Assembly: GCA_937943605.1 (NCBI GenBank)
Contig: CALEAW010000004.1
Span: 1 to 10,496, forward strand
DNA from: an uncultured Sutterella sp.
GTDB lineage: Bacteria > Pseudomonadota > Gammaproteobacteria > Burkholderiales > Burkholderiaceae_F
Direction of reading: 5' to 3'
DNA length: 10,496 nt
Program-made: the position numbers and the translations under genes
The notes under the pieces: model-generated
Databases searched by the model: none
Seen by the model: the letters and a program-made list of their open reading frames with translations, nothing else
What the model was told of the DNA's origin: nothing
Shown: piece by piece, positions 1-5,957 of the stretch
How positions within the stretch are numbered: position 1 is the stretch's first letter
Layout: the number at the start of each line of letters is the position of its first letter

Positions 1-252
1 GATCTTGATTTTCGCGCCTTTCTAACATGTAACTAAATGTGTATAGGGAGCGTACTCTAAGAGGAGTGAGCAGGCTGCTATTCTTTAAAAAATTGAATCC
101 AATAATTGAATGGTTTCGTTGTCGGAGAATCGTTTCGAGAAAGAAAATGTTACGAATTCCTTACGTTTGTTTGTTCCCGATAGGGTGGTTTGCTCGCTCT
201 CATGATCACCTTCACGGGCTATGCTTTGGATTTCACTAATCAAACCACAAAC
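1..252. other. left-edge region with no recognised gene
   Basis: I see no convincing gene here. The short plus-strand frames have no ribosome binding site and read as low-quality basic peptides. An 8-bp inverted repeat, GTGGTTTG at 185-192 and CAAACCAC at 241-248, encloses 48 bases with no T-run next to it, so it is not an obvious terminator. A minus-strand ATG at 28-26 stays open to the window edge, but it has no Shine-Dalgarno sequence and only about nine codons are visible, so it is not called. Confidence 0.4.
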
Positions 253-299
253 AAAAAGGCACCACCTCGTAGGAGAACGTGGTCGCGAGACAGTGCCTT
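253..299 (-). terminator. Rho-independent terminator of the Sel1-repeat gene
   Basis: Read on the minus strand, AAGGCAC (299-293) pairs with GTGCCTT (262-256). The stem continues through three G-U wobbles and then CTCG/CGAG (289-286 with 269-266), giving about 14 pairs around a 16-base loop. It ends in a run of five T. It lies 23 bases past the stop codon of the minus-strand gene at 322-1224, which is the expected position. Confidence 0.72.
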
Positions 300-321
300 G
301 ATGGGCGGTTACCAGTGGGTG

Positions 322-1224
322 TTATTCACGACCGGCTTTGCTGCAACTAGCGCGATAACCCGTCGCGCAAGCAATGTTGTGATAGAAGTGACTCTTCTTG
401 ATGTCCTTCTCGATGCCTTCCCCAGCGAGGTAGATGTCACCGATACGTGCGCAGGCACGCACCATACGACGCTGACAAGCTTTGTCATACCAATCAATGG
501 CTTTGGTCATGTTTGCTTGGGTGCCACGACCTGATTCGTGCATTTGGGCAGCGATCATGCAAGAGGGAGCGTTTTCAAGTTGGCAAGCCTTTTCATAATA
601 TTTAAGCGCAGCCGTCGGATCTTCTTTGGCTTGTTCGCCCTTATCAAAGCGGGTCGCTGCATCTAAACAGGCATCCATGCGACCGAGTTCGCAAGCGCGC
701 ACCACCCATTCAATGTTGCCGTTGGGATCTAGGGCCACGGCACGCATGCAGGCATTGTCGTCACCGGCTTCGCAAGCCTTACCTAAATAGGTAACCATAC
801 CTTTTTCGTCATGCTTCTCGTCATAGTGGTCAACGATCAGATTACAGCTACGCTGGTCTTGCAAGTCACAAGCCATCTTGAGGCGGTTGAGGCTTTCAAC
901 GGGATCGGCCTTAAAAACGTCCCCCGTTTTCAGAAGCGTCCCTAAATGGCGGCAGGCTTCAGCGACCTTGCCGTCGCAAGCTTGTGTGAGTAGGCGCTTT
1001 GCGTCTGCTTTGGCGCTTTCACGCTGTTTGGCTTCAGAGAGCGCTTGAAGACCTGCAATGAGACAGGCTTGGTTGTCGCCTTGGGCGCAAGCTTCAGAAG
1101 GGGTCGTACGCGCAGTCATGGTCATGGTGCCACTTGACGTCACTTCAGGTAAGGCCTGGGGTTCGGCAGCAGAAAGGGCGCTCGCAGCAAAGGTGAGCAT
1201 AATCAGGGTGGTTTTCTTAAACAT
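322..1224 (-). CDS. secreted cysteine-rich Sel1-like repeat protein
   Basis: A predicted 300-residue periplasmic or secreted protein. The signal peptide is MFKKTTLIMLTFAASALSA, with cleavage near residue 19 or 20. The mature part is built from Sel1-like (TPR-related) alpha-hairpin repeats. Eight A-C-x7-C units are visible (ACAQGDNQAC, ACDGKVAEAC, ACDLQDQRSC, ACEAGDDNAC, ACELGRMDAC, ACQLENAPSC, ACQRRMVRAC, ACATGYRASC). This is the pattern of Helicobacter Hcp proteins, where each pair forms a disulfide that staples a repeat. Sel1 repeats are protein-binding scaffolds; the partner here is unknown. I chose ATG at 1224 because AAGGA (plus 1235-1239) sits about 10 bases upstream, while the in-frame TTG at 1233 is almost on top of it. 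It is monocistronic, divergent from the autotransporter gene and followed by its own terminator. A beta-lactamase-like function, once claimed for Hcp proteins, should not be assumed. Confidence 0.88.
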   Translation of the reverse strand: MFKKTTLIMLTFAASALSAAEPQALPEVTSSGTMTMTARTTPSEACAQGDNQACLIAGLQALSEAKQRESAKADAKRLLTQACDGKVAEACRHLGTLLKTGDVFKADPVESLNRLKMACDLQDQRSCNLIVDHYDEKHDEKGMVTYLGKACEAGDDNACMRAVALDPNGNIEWVVRACELGRMDACLDAATRFDKGEQAKEDPTAALKYYEKACQLENAPSCMIAAQMHESGRGTQANMTKAIDWYDKACQRRMVRACARIGDIYLAGEGIEKDIKKSHFYHNIACATGYRASCSKAGRE

Positions 1225-1663
1225 GGGGGTCAAGTCCTTGTTGTCTGAAGGGCATGTTTGATGTTGCGATGAAGGCGCGACCGTCGTTGGTAATGAAACT
1301 CGCGCCTTTCGCGTGTAAGCGAATCATAGCGAAGAGAACTTAAAGACGACCTTAAGACCTAGGCGAGAAAGTCAATTAGTCAAACGGTGGCTTTGTGTGA
1401 AAAGGATTGATAAGCCGCTCAAAACGTTAAGGCGAAATAAGAGATGTTTGTGAAGTGAGTCGAATTGCAACAATCGGCACGAAAGTTGTCTCTGGCATAG
1501 AAAAAGATTTCTTTTTAGACCGATTAGGCCTAGAATCGCTCAACCTTGAAAGCTCGGGTAACCACCTAATCGAAAACCAGTAAACGAATCACATTTGTCT
1601 TTACCTCGTATTGTTGCGTCGCGAGCGACCAAGGGCGTTTTTCTTTATTTTTTGGAGACGCTC
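1225..1663. promoter_or_regulatory. divergent intergenic region with 5' leaders of both flanking genes
   Basis: No gene is seen in these 439 bases. For the minus-strand Sel1 gene, a -10-like TATGAT (plus 1323-1328) would start RNA near 1315, but no good -35 box is present. Just inside that transcript, AAGGCGCGA (1272-1280) and TCGCGCCTT (1300-1308) form a 9-bp stem with a 19-base loop, a likely 5' leader hairpin. For the plus-strand autotransporter, TAGAAT (1531-1536) is a possible -10 with a weak -35. Its leader holds the palindromic GTCGCGAGCGAC (1618-1629), then a T-rich tract (1638-1653) just before the ribosome binding site. The promoter assignments are tentative. Confidence 0.4.
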
Positions 1664-4312
1664 ATGAAGAAGAAAGAACTCTTTGCTGCGTTAATGGCAG
1701 CGCTTGCGGTGACGCCGGTAAGTGCTGATGATCTTTTCCAAGAAGTCAACCTCGATCGTGAAGGTCGTGTGACAAAGCCACATACGGTGTCTTCACCGTC
1801 TGACGACGGCGCTAAGACACCGACGTTCTCCTACGGTTGGCGCCCGAATCACTCAATGAAAACCGTCGGAACACACAGCTTTAATGTGGATCTGGTTGAT
1901 CAGGGAGATACCAATAATTTCTTTGGTATCTATGCTACGCGTCCTTGGATCAATGAGGTGCCACTAAACATCTCGGTGCATGAGACCGATCGTGTGTTTA
2001 AGAAGTTTGAATCGTTGGTGGGGTTGGGCGTTGAACGCGCTCAGGTGACGCTATCAGAACCTGTGACAGTGAATGTACGCGCCAATGCTTTGCAGGCGGG
2101 CTACGCTGGTGGTGTTTTGGCCACCTCAGGTTCCACTTTGACTTTTGACAATCTGTTAGAGGTTGATGTGTCATTGCCGCGCGTGCATGAAGAAGATCAA
2201 ACGGCGTCCGGTCAAGCCCTCGCGCCTTCTCAACTCAAGGTTGATATTCCCTTTGGTGTTTATGCCGAAGAAGCTTCTCATGTGACAATCAAAGACTTGC
2301 ACCTCAATTTTGACACTGCGCATGAATTGCCGATCAAACCGCAAGGGCTAGTGGCCTCTGAAGGGTCAACCCTTTCTGTGACCGACTTCGCCGATATCAA
2401 CGTAACTAATCAACATGTACCTGGCCACGCGAGCGCCTTCTTTGCGTTTGGTGGCACGGTGAAGTTAGGTACGTTGGATCGTCCGATCACGGGTCAAATT
2501 CTAGGTGACCTTGTCGTAGAAAATGAATATGCCGAGATGCCCGGCCACGGATCGATGGTTTTAAAGGGCAAAGAGAGCGTTTGGATGGGGATGCCCATCA
2601 TGTTGCGACCGAGGGACGACGACACCTTAACCGTTGGCCTATTGGATGGGGCGACTTGGACACCGGTCATGAAGATGAAAGAGATGTCTAATCAGGCAAA
2701 CTCAGAAGCACAATCGTCGAAATCCGAAAATCAACCCCTCACCTTGATGTATTGGGCAGGGAACCCGGTTGTGGATCTAGCCAATACCCATAGAGCAATT
2801 GGCACCTCTGTTGAAGTGGATTTGCGTCAGGCTAAATCAGTGGTTTTAAAGGACGACATGACGCTCAAAATCACGTCAGACTTGAAGCACAACACTGCCG
2901 ATCGTTTGATGTTGCCAGCGAACTTTGATGGCAAAGGCAAGGTCATTCATCTGATGGTGATGAATGATCCGTCGGTTGTCATGATTGGTGATAGTGTGAC
3001 CGCTACGAAACCTGTTGAAGTCGTCACGAATAAAGGTGGCGCTTTGATTCAACCTGAAGTCGTGGAGACCTTTGCGCAGCAAACCTATGACAGTCCTTTA
3101 GAAAAAGGGTTGTTAGTCGCTGATGTCGATGGTCATGGTGACCTTGTGCGTGTGTCTTTGGTTGGTCTTCATTCCGATAAGGAAGCAGGTCATAAGAACG
3201 AACAGACCGATGAAAAACCACGCCAAAAAGATGACGATAAGGCTGACGAAAAGCCTGTCGAAAAACCAGATGAATCGTCGTTAGGTTCAGTGGTGGCACC
3301 AACGGTTGAAGCGCCAGCAGAGGATGCGACTGGGCAAACGGGAACGATTGATCATGTGGTACCAAAGGACGAAACGAAGCCTGATGATGTCACGACACCT
3401 CAGACCGTAACACAAACCACTCAGAAAGACCGTGTCGTGGTGTTGTCGGATTCGGCATTGGGTGCAGGCGAAGGACTCTCGGCTTGGCGTGGGCTCCTAC
3501 GAATGACGCGCTCGGGGTGGTCGTTAGATGACGGTACGCGGTTGCGTGGTCTTTGGGTTGATGTAAGTGGCGCTAAAGTCAAAGACCATCAAGCTCGCGC
3601 TACCTTTGCGGGTGCGAAGTTAGGGGTTGATCGTGATGTGACGCAAAACTTGTCGTTAGGCGGTTTTGTCTCGATGATGCATGCCACCGGAGACTTGACC
3701 TATGGAACCCAAAAAGGCGATATGGCGGCCTTGGGATTGCGGTTAGGTTGGTATCCAAACAAGGCATTTGTCGTGAGTGAATTGGGTTTTGGTCGAGGCT
3801 CGACCGATCTTGATCTACGTAATGCGCAAGGGCAACAGGTCACTGGTCAAGTGAAAGGTAATAGTGCTTGGCTGAGCGTGGTGTCTGGTCTCAAGGTTTT
3901 GGATAGTGATTTTGTGAGTGTCACGCCTAAAGTAGGCTTGAGCCACACTTGGACCACGTCACCCGCTTGGACGGATTCGTTAGGTGTCACGTATCGGGGA
4001 TCGTCATTGGATGAAACCGAAGCGTGGGTGGGTGTCACTAGTCAACTGAAGGTGAGCGATCGTCTCGCTTTGAAGGGTGATATTCGTGGGATTAAGGCTT
4101 GGGCAAATGACGGGACGCTAACCGGGACCTATCGAGAACAAACGCAGGACATTGCGCTTCAGTCAATGTCTGGGACGCGTGGGCTCTTTAAGGTTGGTGC
4201 CGTCTATCAACCTCGTCAGCATATGACAGTAGAGTTGCAAGTTGGCGCTGAAACGGGGCACGCCTGGCGTCGTGACGTGATGGGTGGTGTGACGGTCAAT
4301 TGCCAATGGTAA
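1664..4312 (+). CDS. autotransporter with short passenger and charged linker
   Basis: An 882-residue type Va secretion protein, complete. It starts with a Sec signal peptide (MKKKELFAALMAALAVTPVSA, cleavage before DDLF). The passenger, about residues 22-500, has the repetitive beta-strand character of a beta-helix, with runs such as STLTFDNLLEVDV and GSTLSVTDFADINV. A linker at about 500-590 is rich in D, E, K, P and T. The rest, about 594-882, is an autotransporter barrel, opening with LRGLWVDVSGAKV and ending in aromatic W, as expected for BAM recognition. The only cysteine is in the last four residues (NCQW). I chose ATG at 1664 because GGAGA lies about 5 bases upstream and the signal peptide begins there; an in-frame TTG at 1595 would add 23 residues before it. 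The barrel resembles that of the large autotransporter on the right (shared WVDV opening strand). No catalytic motif is visible; adhesion is a guess. Confidence 0.87.
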   Translation: MKKKELFAALMAALAVTPVSADDLFQEVNLDREGRVTKPHTVSSPSDDGAKTPTFSYGWRPNHSMKTVGTHSFNVDLVDQGDTNNFFGIYATRPWINEVPLNISVHETDRVFKKFESLVGLGVERAQVTLSEPVTVNVRANALQAGYAGGVLATSGSTLTFDNLLEVDVSLPRVHEEDQTASGQALAPSQLKVDIPFGVYAEEASHVTIKDLHLNFDTAHELPIKPQGLVASEGSTLSVTDFADINVTNQHVPGHASAFFAFGGTVKLGTLDRPITGQILGDLVVENEYAEMPGHGSMVLKGKESVWMGMPIMLRPRDDDTLTVGLLDGATWTPVMKMKEMSNQANSEAQSSKSENQPLTLMYWAGNPVVDLANTHRAIGTSVEVDLRQAKSVVLKDDMTLKITSDLKHNTADRLMLPANFDGKGKVIHLMVMNDPSVVMIGDSVTATKPVEVVTNKGGALIQPEVVETFAQQTYDSPLEKGLLVADVDGHGDLVRVSLVGLHSDKEAGHKNEQTDEKPRQKDDDKADEKPVEKPDESSLGSVVAPTVEAPAEDATGQTGTIDHVVPKDETKPDDVTTPQTVTQTTQKDRVVVLSDSALGAGEGLSAWRGLLRMTRSGWSLDDGTRLRGLWVDVSGAKVKDHQARATFAGAKLGVDRDVTQNLSLGGFVSMMHATGDLTYGTQKGDMAALGLRLGWYPNKAFVVSELGFGRGSTDLDLRNAQGQQVTGQVKGNSAWLSVVSGLKVLDSDFVSVTPKVGLSHTWTTSPAWTDSLGVTYRGSSLDETEAWVGVTSQLKVSDRLALKGDIRGIKAWANDGTLTGTYREQTQDIALQSMSGTRGLFKVGAVYQPRQHMTVELQVGAETGHAWRRDVMGGVTVNCQW

Positions 4313-4439
4313 AGGGATAAACGCTTAAGGTAGATTGAACCTGATTCGCGTATCATGCTCAAATCATTGGAAGCGATGCTTAGTGCGAACTTCTAACCTT
4401 TTTTGAGATCGATCCGAACCAACACAAAGGAAAAAAAAC
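4313..4439 (+). other. short gap with possible weak terminator
   Basis: These 127 bases separate the autotransporter and the thioredoxin-like gene. AAGGTAGA (4327-4334) can pair with TCTAACCTT (4392-4400) through one bulged base, and six T follow (4399-4404), so a branched weak terminator is possible. The loop would be over 50 bases, which makes this unreliable. TTGAAC at 4335-4340 and TATCAT at 4351-4356 resemble promoter boxes but are only 10 bases apart. Read-through from the autotransporter into the next gene therefore remains possible. Confidence 0.25.
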
Positions 4440-4874
4440 ATGAAGCTCCCACATCTTTTGATGGGTCTTGCAGCTGCCGTCGTGATGGCGTCTCCGGCAC
4501 AGGCCGCCCTTGAAGGCAAAATCCCAGAACCCGGTATGGTGACCTTTGTGTCCTTTGGGTCTGACGGTTGCCGTCCGTGTCGCATGATGGAGCCGCACCT
4601 TCGTAAGCTCGATAAAGAGTTTGAAGGGCGTGCGGCCATTCGTGAGTTGAACCTTTCTAAGTATCCTGAAGTGGGACCGTACTTCCGTATTACGGCGGTA
4701 CCTACTCAGATTCTCTTTGATAGCAAGGGTCAAGAACTCGGTTGGCATCAGGGCTATATGGATGAAGTCAGCATGCGTACAGCCATTGAAGATGCCCTCA
4801 AGAAAGATGCTGAGAACAAAAAGGCCACAAAAGTTGCTGATAAGGTGACCGCTGAGACTAAGCCGGCCAAGTAA
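4440..4874 (+). CDS. periplasmic thioredoxin-like protein (CRPC active site)
   Basis: A 144-residue exported protein with a thioredoxin fold. A cleavable signal peptide (MKLPHLLMGLAAAVVMASPAQA, about 22 residues) precedes the domain. The redox motif is C44-R-P-C47 after the strand MVTFVSFGSDG. The cis-proline loop is AVP88TQ, followed by the usual beta strand (ILFDSKGQEL). The tail from about residue 120 is a lysine- and alanine-rich, probably disordered extension. Classical thioredoxins have Trp just before the first active-site Cys; here it is Gly, and Arg-Pro lies between the cysteines. The likely role is thiol-disulfide exchange in the periplasm; direction (oxidase or reductase) and substrate cannot be told. 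AAAGGA ends 8 bases before the ATG. A strong terminator follows the gene. The cysteine-rich Sel1 protein in this window is one conceivable client, but that is speculation. Confidence 0.85.
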   Translation: MKLPHLLMGLAAAVVMASPAQAALEGKIPEPGMVTFVSFGSDGCRPCRMMEPHLRKLDKEFEGRAAIRELNLSKYPEVGPYFRITAVPTQILFDSKGQELGWHQGYMDEVSMRTAIEDALKKDAENKKATKVADKVTAETKPAK

Positions 4875-4896
4875 GATCTATTGGACAAAGGCAAAG

Positions 4897-4931
4897 AAAC
4901 CGACTTTTCCGTGGTGAGAAGTCGGTTTTTT
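4897..4931 (+). terminator. Rho-independent terminator after the thioredoxin-like gene
   Basis: AAACCGACTT (4897-4906) and AAGTCGGTTT (4919-4928) form a perfect 10-bp stem with a 12-base loop, and the T-run covers 4926-4931. It begins 22 bases after the stop codon. It faces the terminator of the minus-strand small RNA across about 35 bases, so the two transcripts converge and are both closed off here. Confidence 0.93.
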
Positions 4932-4965
4932 CGTTCTTGAGGTTTGAGGTGAAGAAGGACGGGCG

Positions 4966-5000
4966 AAAAAAATCCCTCAGCTTCATAAGAAACTGAGGGA
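4966..5000 (-). terminator. Rho-independent terminator of the small RNA
   Basis: On the minus strand, TCCCTCAG (5000-4993) pairs with CTGAGGGA (4980-4973). TTTC/GAAG extends the stem inward to 12 pairs with a TTAT loop. Seven T follow (4972-4966). On the plus strand the same hairpin has no T-run after it, so it works only for minus-strand transcription. Confidence 0.92.
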
Positions 5001-5110
5001 AAATCACTTTTGACACGCAACCGTGTACGTGAGGAGGAGGAAAGCGGTAAAGAACCTGGTTGCCTTGTCCTTTACTTCAACACGTACATCAGCAGGTTTC
5101 CCTGCCTGAT
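4966..5110 (-). ncRNA. candidate trans-acting small RNA with anti-Shine-Dalgarno tract
   Basis: About 145 bases, with position 1 taken as 5110. Bases 1-23 fold into a 9-bp hairpin (ATCA plus GCAGG, then GAAA, then CCTGC plus TGAT, with one bulged G). UGUACGUG (23-30) pairs with CACGUACA (80-87). Inside, GUAAAGGAC (36-44) pairs with GUUCUUUAC (56-64). The 3' side of the internal loop leaves UUUCCUCCUCCU (68-79) single-stranded, complementary to Shine-Dalgarno sequences. ACACG-GUUG-CGUGU (85-98) could compete with the end of the second stem. The RNA ends in a 12-bp terminator hairpin and seven U. A near-consensus promoter sits just upstream, and no open frame or ribosome binding site fits. CU-rich anti-SD tracts are known from some alpha-proteobacterial sRNAs (CcsR-type, CCUCCUCCC), but this RNA matches no family I recognise. 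Expression and targets are inferred. Confidence 0.72.
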
Positions 5111-5114
5111 ATGA

Positions 5115-5144
5115 ATTCTATCAATATTTTCTCTGTCGTGTAAA
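5115..5144 (-). promoter_or_regulatory. sigma-70 promoter of the small RNA
   Basis: On the minus strand the -35 box is TTTACA (plus 5139-5144) and the -10 box is TAGAAT (plus 5115-5120), each one base from consensus, with an 18-base spacer. The predicted start is near 5107-5110, exactly where the GAAA-capped 5' hairpin begins. Promoter, structured 5' end and terminator therefore delimit one compact transcription unit. Confidence 0.72.
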
Positions 5145-5175
5145 GGGTAATGCTGTCATTAGTGTCAGGAATATC

Positions 5176-5197
5176 CCTGAGAGATTAGCCTGAGAGA
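5176..5197. repeat. tandem 9-base direct repeat
   Basis: CCTGAGAGA occurs at 5176-5184 and again at 5189-5197, 13 bases apart start to start. The pair is flanked by CCCTG (5175-5179) and CAGGG (5198-5202), which can form a short stem. It lies about 32 to 53 bases upstream of the small RNA's -35 box, a position suited to an activator site. No regulator is identified. Confidence 0.45.
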
Positions 5198-5299
5198 CAG
5201 GGGAAATTAGTCTATAACGCTCTTCGATAAAAGTTTAAAAGAGGCTTTTGTGATATAAAAAATCTAGCACAGAGATATAAGAATGGGGTGTGACAACTG

Positions 5300-5335
5300 T
5301 GTGATGTTACATCATTCGTATCGCATGTGATGTTA
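5300..5335. repeat. direct repeat TGTGATGTTA, possible operator
   Basis: TGTGATGTTA is repeated exactly at 5300-5309 and 5326-5335, 26 bases apart, or about two and a half helical turns. The first copy is also half of an inverted repeat, TGATG-TTA-CATCA (5302-5314). The pair lies about 230 bases before crcB and could be a binding site for a dimeric regulator. Half-sites resemble the CRP/FNR-type TGTGA core, but a full palindromic CRP site is absent. Confidence 0.35.
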
Positions 5336-5408
5336 TCTTTAGGCTATTTAATCTTCGTGTTTTCTTTACCTTAGTTGATTTAACGAAATTGTCACAATAA
5401 AGCTTCAT

Positions 5409-5528
5409 ATGTCTAAGGAAAGTCGCAAGGGTACGGTATTTTGCTTAGGTGATTTGTCCATTTCGAGGAATAGGACTATGATGGCGTCACGCGACGCATG
5501 GTTCATTTGGATGCGCCTCGGAAAGTGA
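5409..5528 (+). CDS. possible 39-residue upstream ORF
   Basis: An ATG at 5409 opens a frame of 39 residues (beginning MSKESRKGTVFCLGDLSISR, ending MRLGK) that stops at 5528, 33 bases before crcB. It overlaps the folded leader almost entirely. The upstream ribosome binding site is weak (AAAG about 8 bases before the ATG). I recognise no family. It could be a leader peptide whose translation alters the downstream structure, or simply a chance frame; the latter is more likely. Confidence 0.2.
   Translation: MSKESRKGTVFCLGDLSISRNRTMMASRDAWFIWMRLGK
5461..5524 (+). promoter_or_regulatory. structured leader upstream of crcB
   Basis: TTTCGAGG (5461-5468) can pair with CCTCGGAAA (5516-5524) through one bulged G, closing a domain. 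Inside, GCGTC-ACGC-GACGC forms a perfect 5-bp hairpin, extendable by AT/AT across a bulge, and CGCAT/ATGCG offers an alternative pairing. The element ends 37 bases before the crcB start. crcB genes are often controlled by fluoride riboswitches, but the conserved GGnGAUG segment and the paired UGAUGnC-CCU segment of that class are not clearly present. Treat this as an unassigned cis-structure. Confidence 0.35.
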
Positions 5529-5561
5529 AATTTACATAACTTAACAAGGATATCCATTTTT

Positions 5562-5957
5562 ATGACGCGCGATGGTCCTCTTTGGCTGGTGGTTTTGTCT
5601 GTTTGTAGTGGCGCATCGATCGGGGCGTTGTTACGTTGGACAGTGACTTACTGGTTGAATCCGATTTGGTCTGTGATGCCCTTAGGTACGCTTTGTGTCA
5701 ATTTGCTCGGGTGCTATCTCATAGGTGTCGCCGTAGCTTGGTTAACAGCAGATCCTTCCGTGCCGCCAGCTGTTCGTCTCTTTCTTTTGACGGGGTTCTT
5801 GGGTGGCCTCACGGCTTTTTCAGCCTTCTCTGGTGAAAACGTGGCCATGCTTGCAACGACAGAATACTTGCGTGCGCTCGTGCATATGTTGGCGCATGTG
5901 GCTGGCAGCTTTGCCATGACGGCGCTTGGCATGCTCACTTGGAAGGTGGTTCAGTAG
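5562..5957 (+). CDS. crcB: fluoride-specific ion channel FluC/CrcB
   Basis: A 131-residue inner-membrane protein with four predicted transmembrane helices, the usual Fluc length. Fluc proteins form antiparallel dual-topology dimers that let cytoplasmic fluoride leak out and so detoxify it. Signatures seen are SGASIGALLRW (residues 16-26), GTLCVNLLGCYLIG (42-55) and GFLGGLTAFSAFSGE (78-92). Asn47, Phe86 and Phe89 match the pore Asn and Phe-box residues (N43, F82 and F85 of the Bordetella homologue) with a constant offset of four. The usual TTFSTF reads TAFSAF here, a mild variation. AAGGA lies 11 bases before the ATG, partly in the palindrome GGATATCC. The gene stands alone, with no partner or clear terminator, convergent with the large autotransporter. 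Control through the folded leader is possible but unproven. Confidence 0.95.
   Translation: MTRDGPLWLVVLSVCSGASIGALLRWTVTYWLNPIWSVMPLGTLCVNLLGCYLIGVAVAWLTADPSVPPAVRLFLLTGFLGGLTAFSAFSGENVAMLATTEYLRALVHMLAHVAGSFAMTALGMLTWKVVQ

Larger units (their letters stand above)
5111..5561. other. regulatory region between small RNA and crcB
   Basis: No long gene lies here. From left to right it holds the small RNA promoter; tandem CCTGAGAGA repeats (5176-5184, 5189-5197); an AT-rich stretch with a TATAAA (5254-5259) but no good -35; a 5-bp hairpin AAAAG-AGG-CTTTT (around 5237-5249); direct repeats of TGTGATGTTA (5300-5309, 5326-5335); a 39-codon ORF (5409-5528); and a folded leader just before crcB (5461-5524). 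The crcB promoter is not clear. TTGATT near 5375 followed by CAATAAAG is one weak option. Confidence 0.45.

Noticed and set aside
190..534. A 114-codon plus-strand frame overlapping the 3' end of the Sel1 gene
   Set aside because: It runs through the terminator stem and into the well-supported minus-strand gene, has no ribosome binding site and no recognisable sequence features.
1595..1663. Upstream TTG start for the first autotransporter
   Set aside because: It would put 23 residues before a complete signal peptide. The ATG at 1664 has GGAGA at a proper distance.
4754..5020. An 88-codon minus-strand frame across the thioredoxin tail and the small RNA
   Set aside because: It crosses two facing terminators and runs antisense to a clear gene; no ribosome binding site fits.
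4966..5110. Known RNAs (6S, SRP 4.5S, TPP or glycine riboswitch) as the identity of the small RNA
   Set aside because: The conserved cores of those families that I can recall are absent, and the RNA ends in its own terminator with no gene behind it, which does not fit a riboswitch.
5240..5300. TATAAA-containing promoter for crcB
   Set aside because: The -10-like box at 5254-5259 has no acceptable -35 at 16 to 18 bases and is about 300 bases from the gene.
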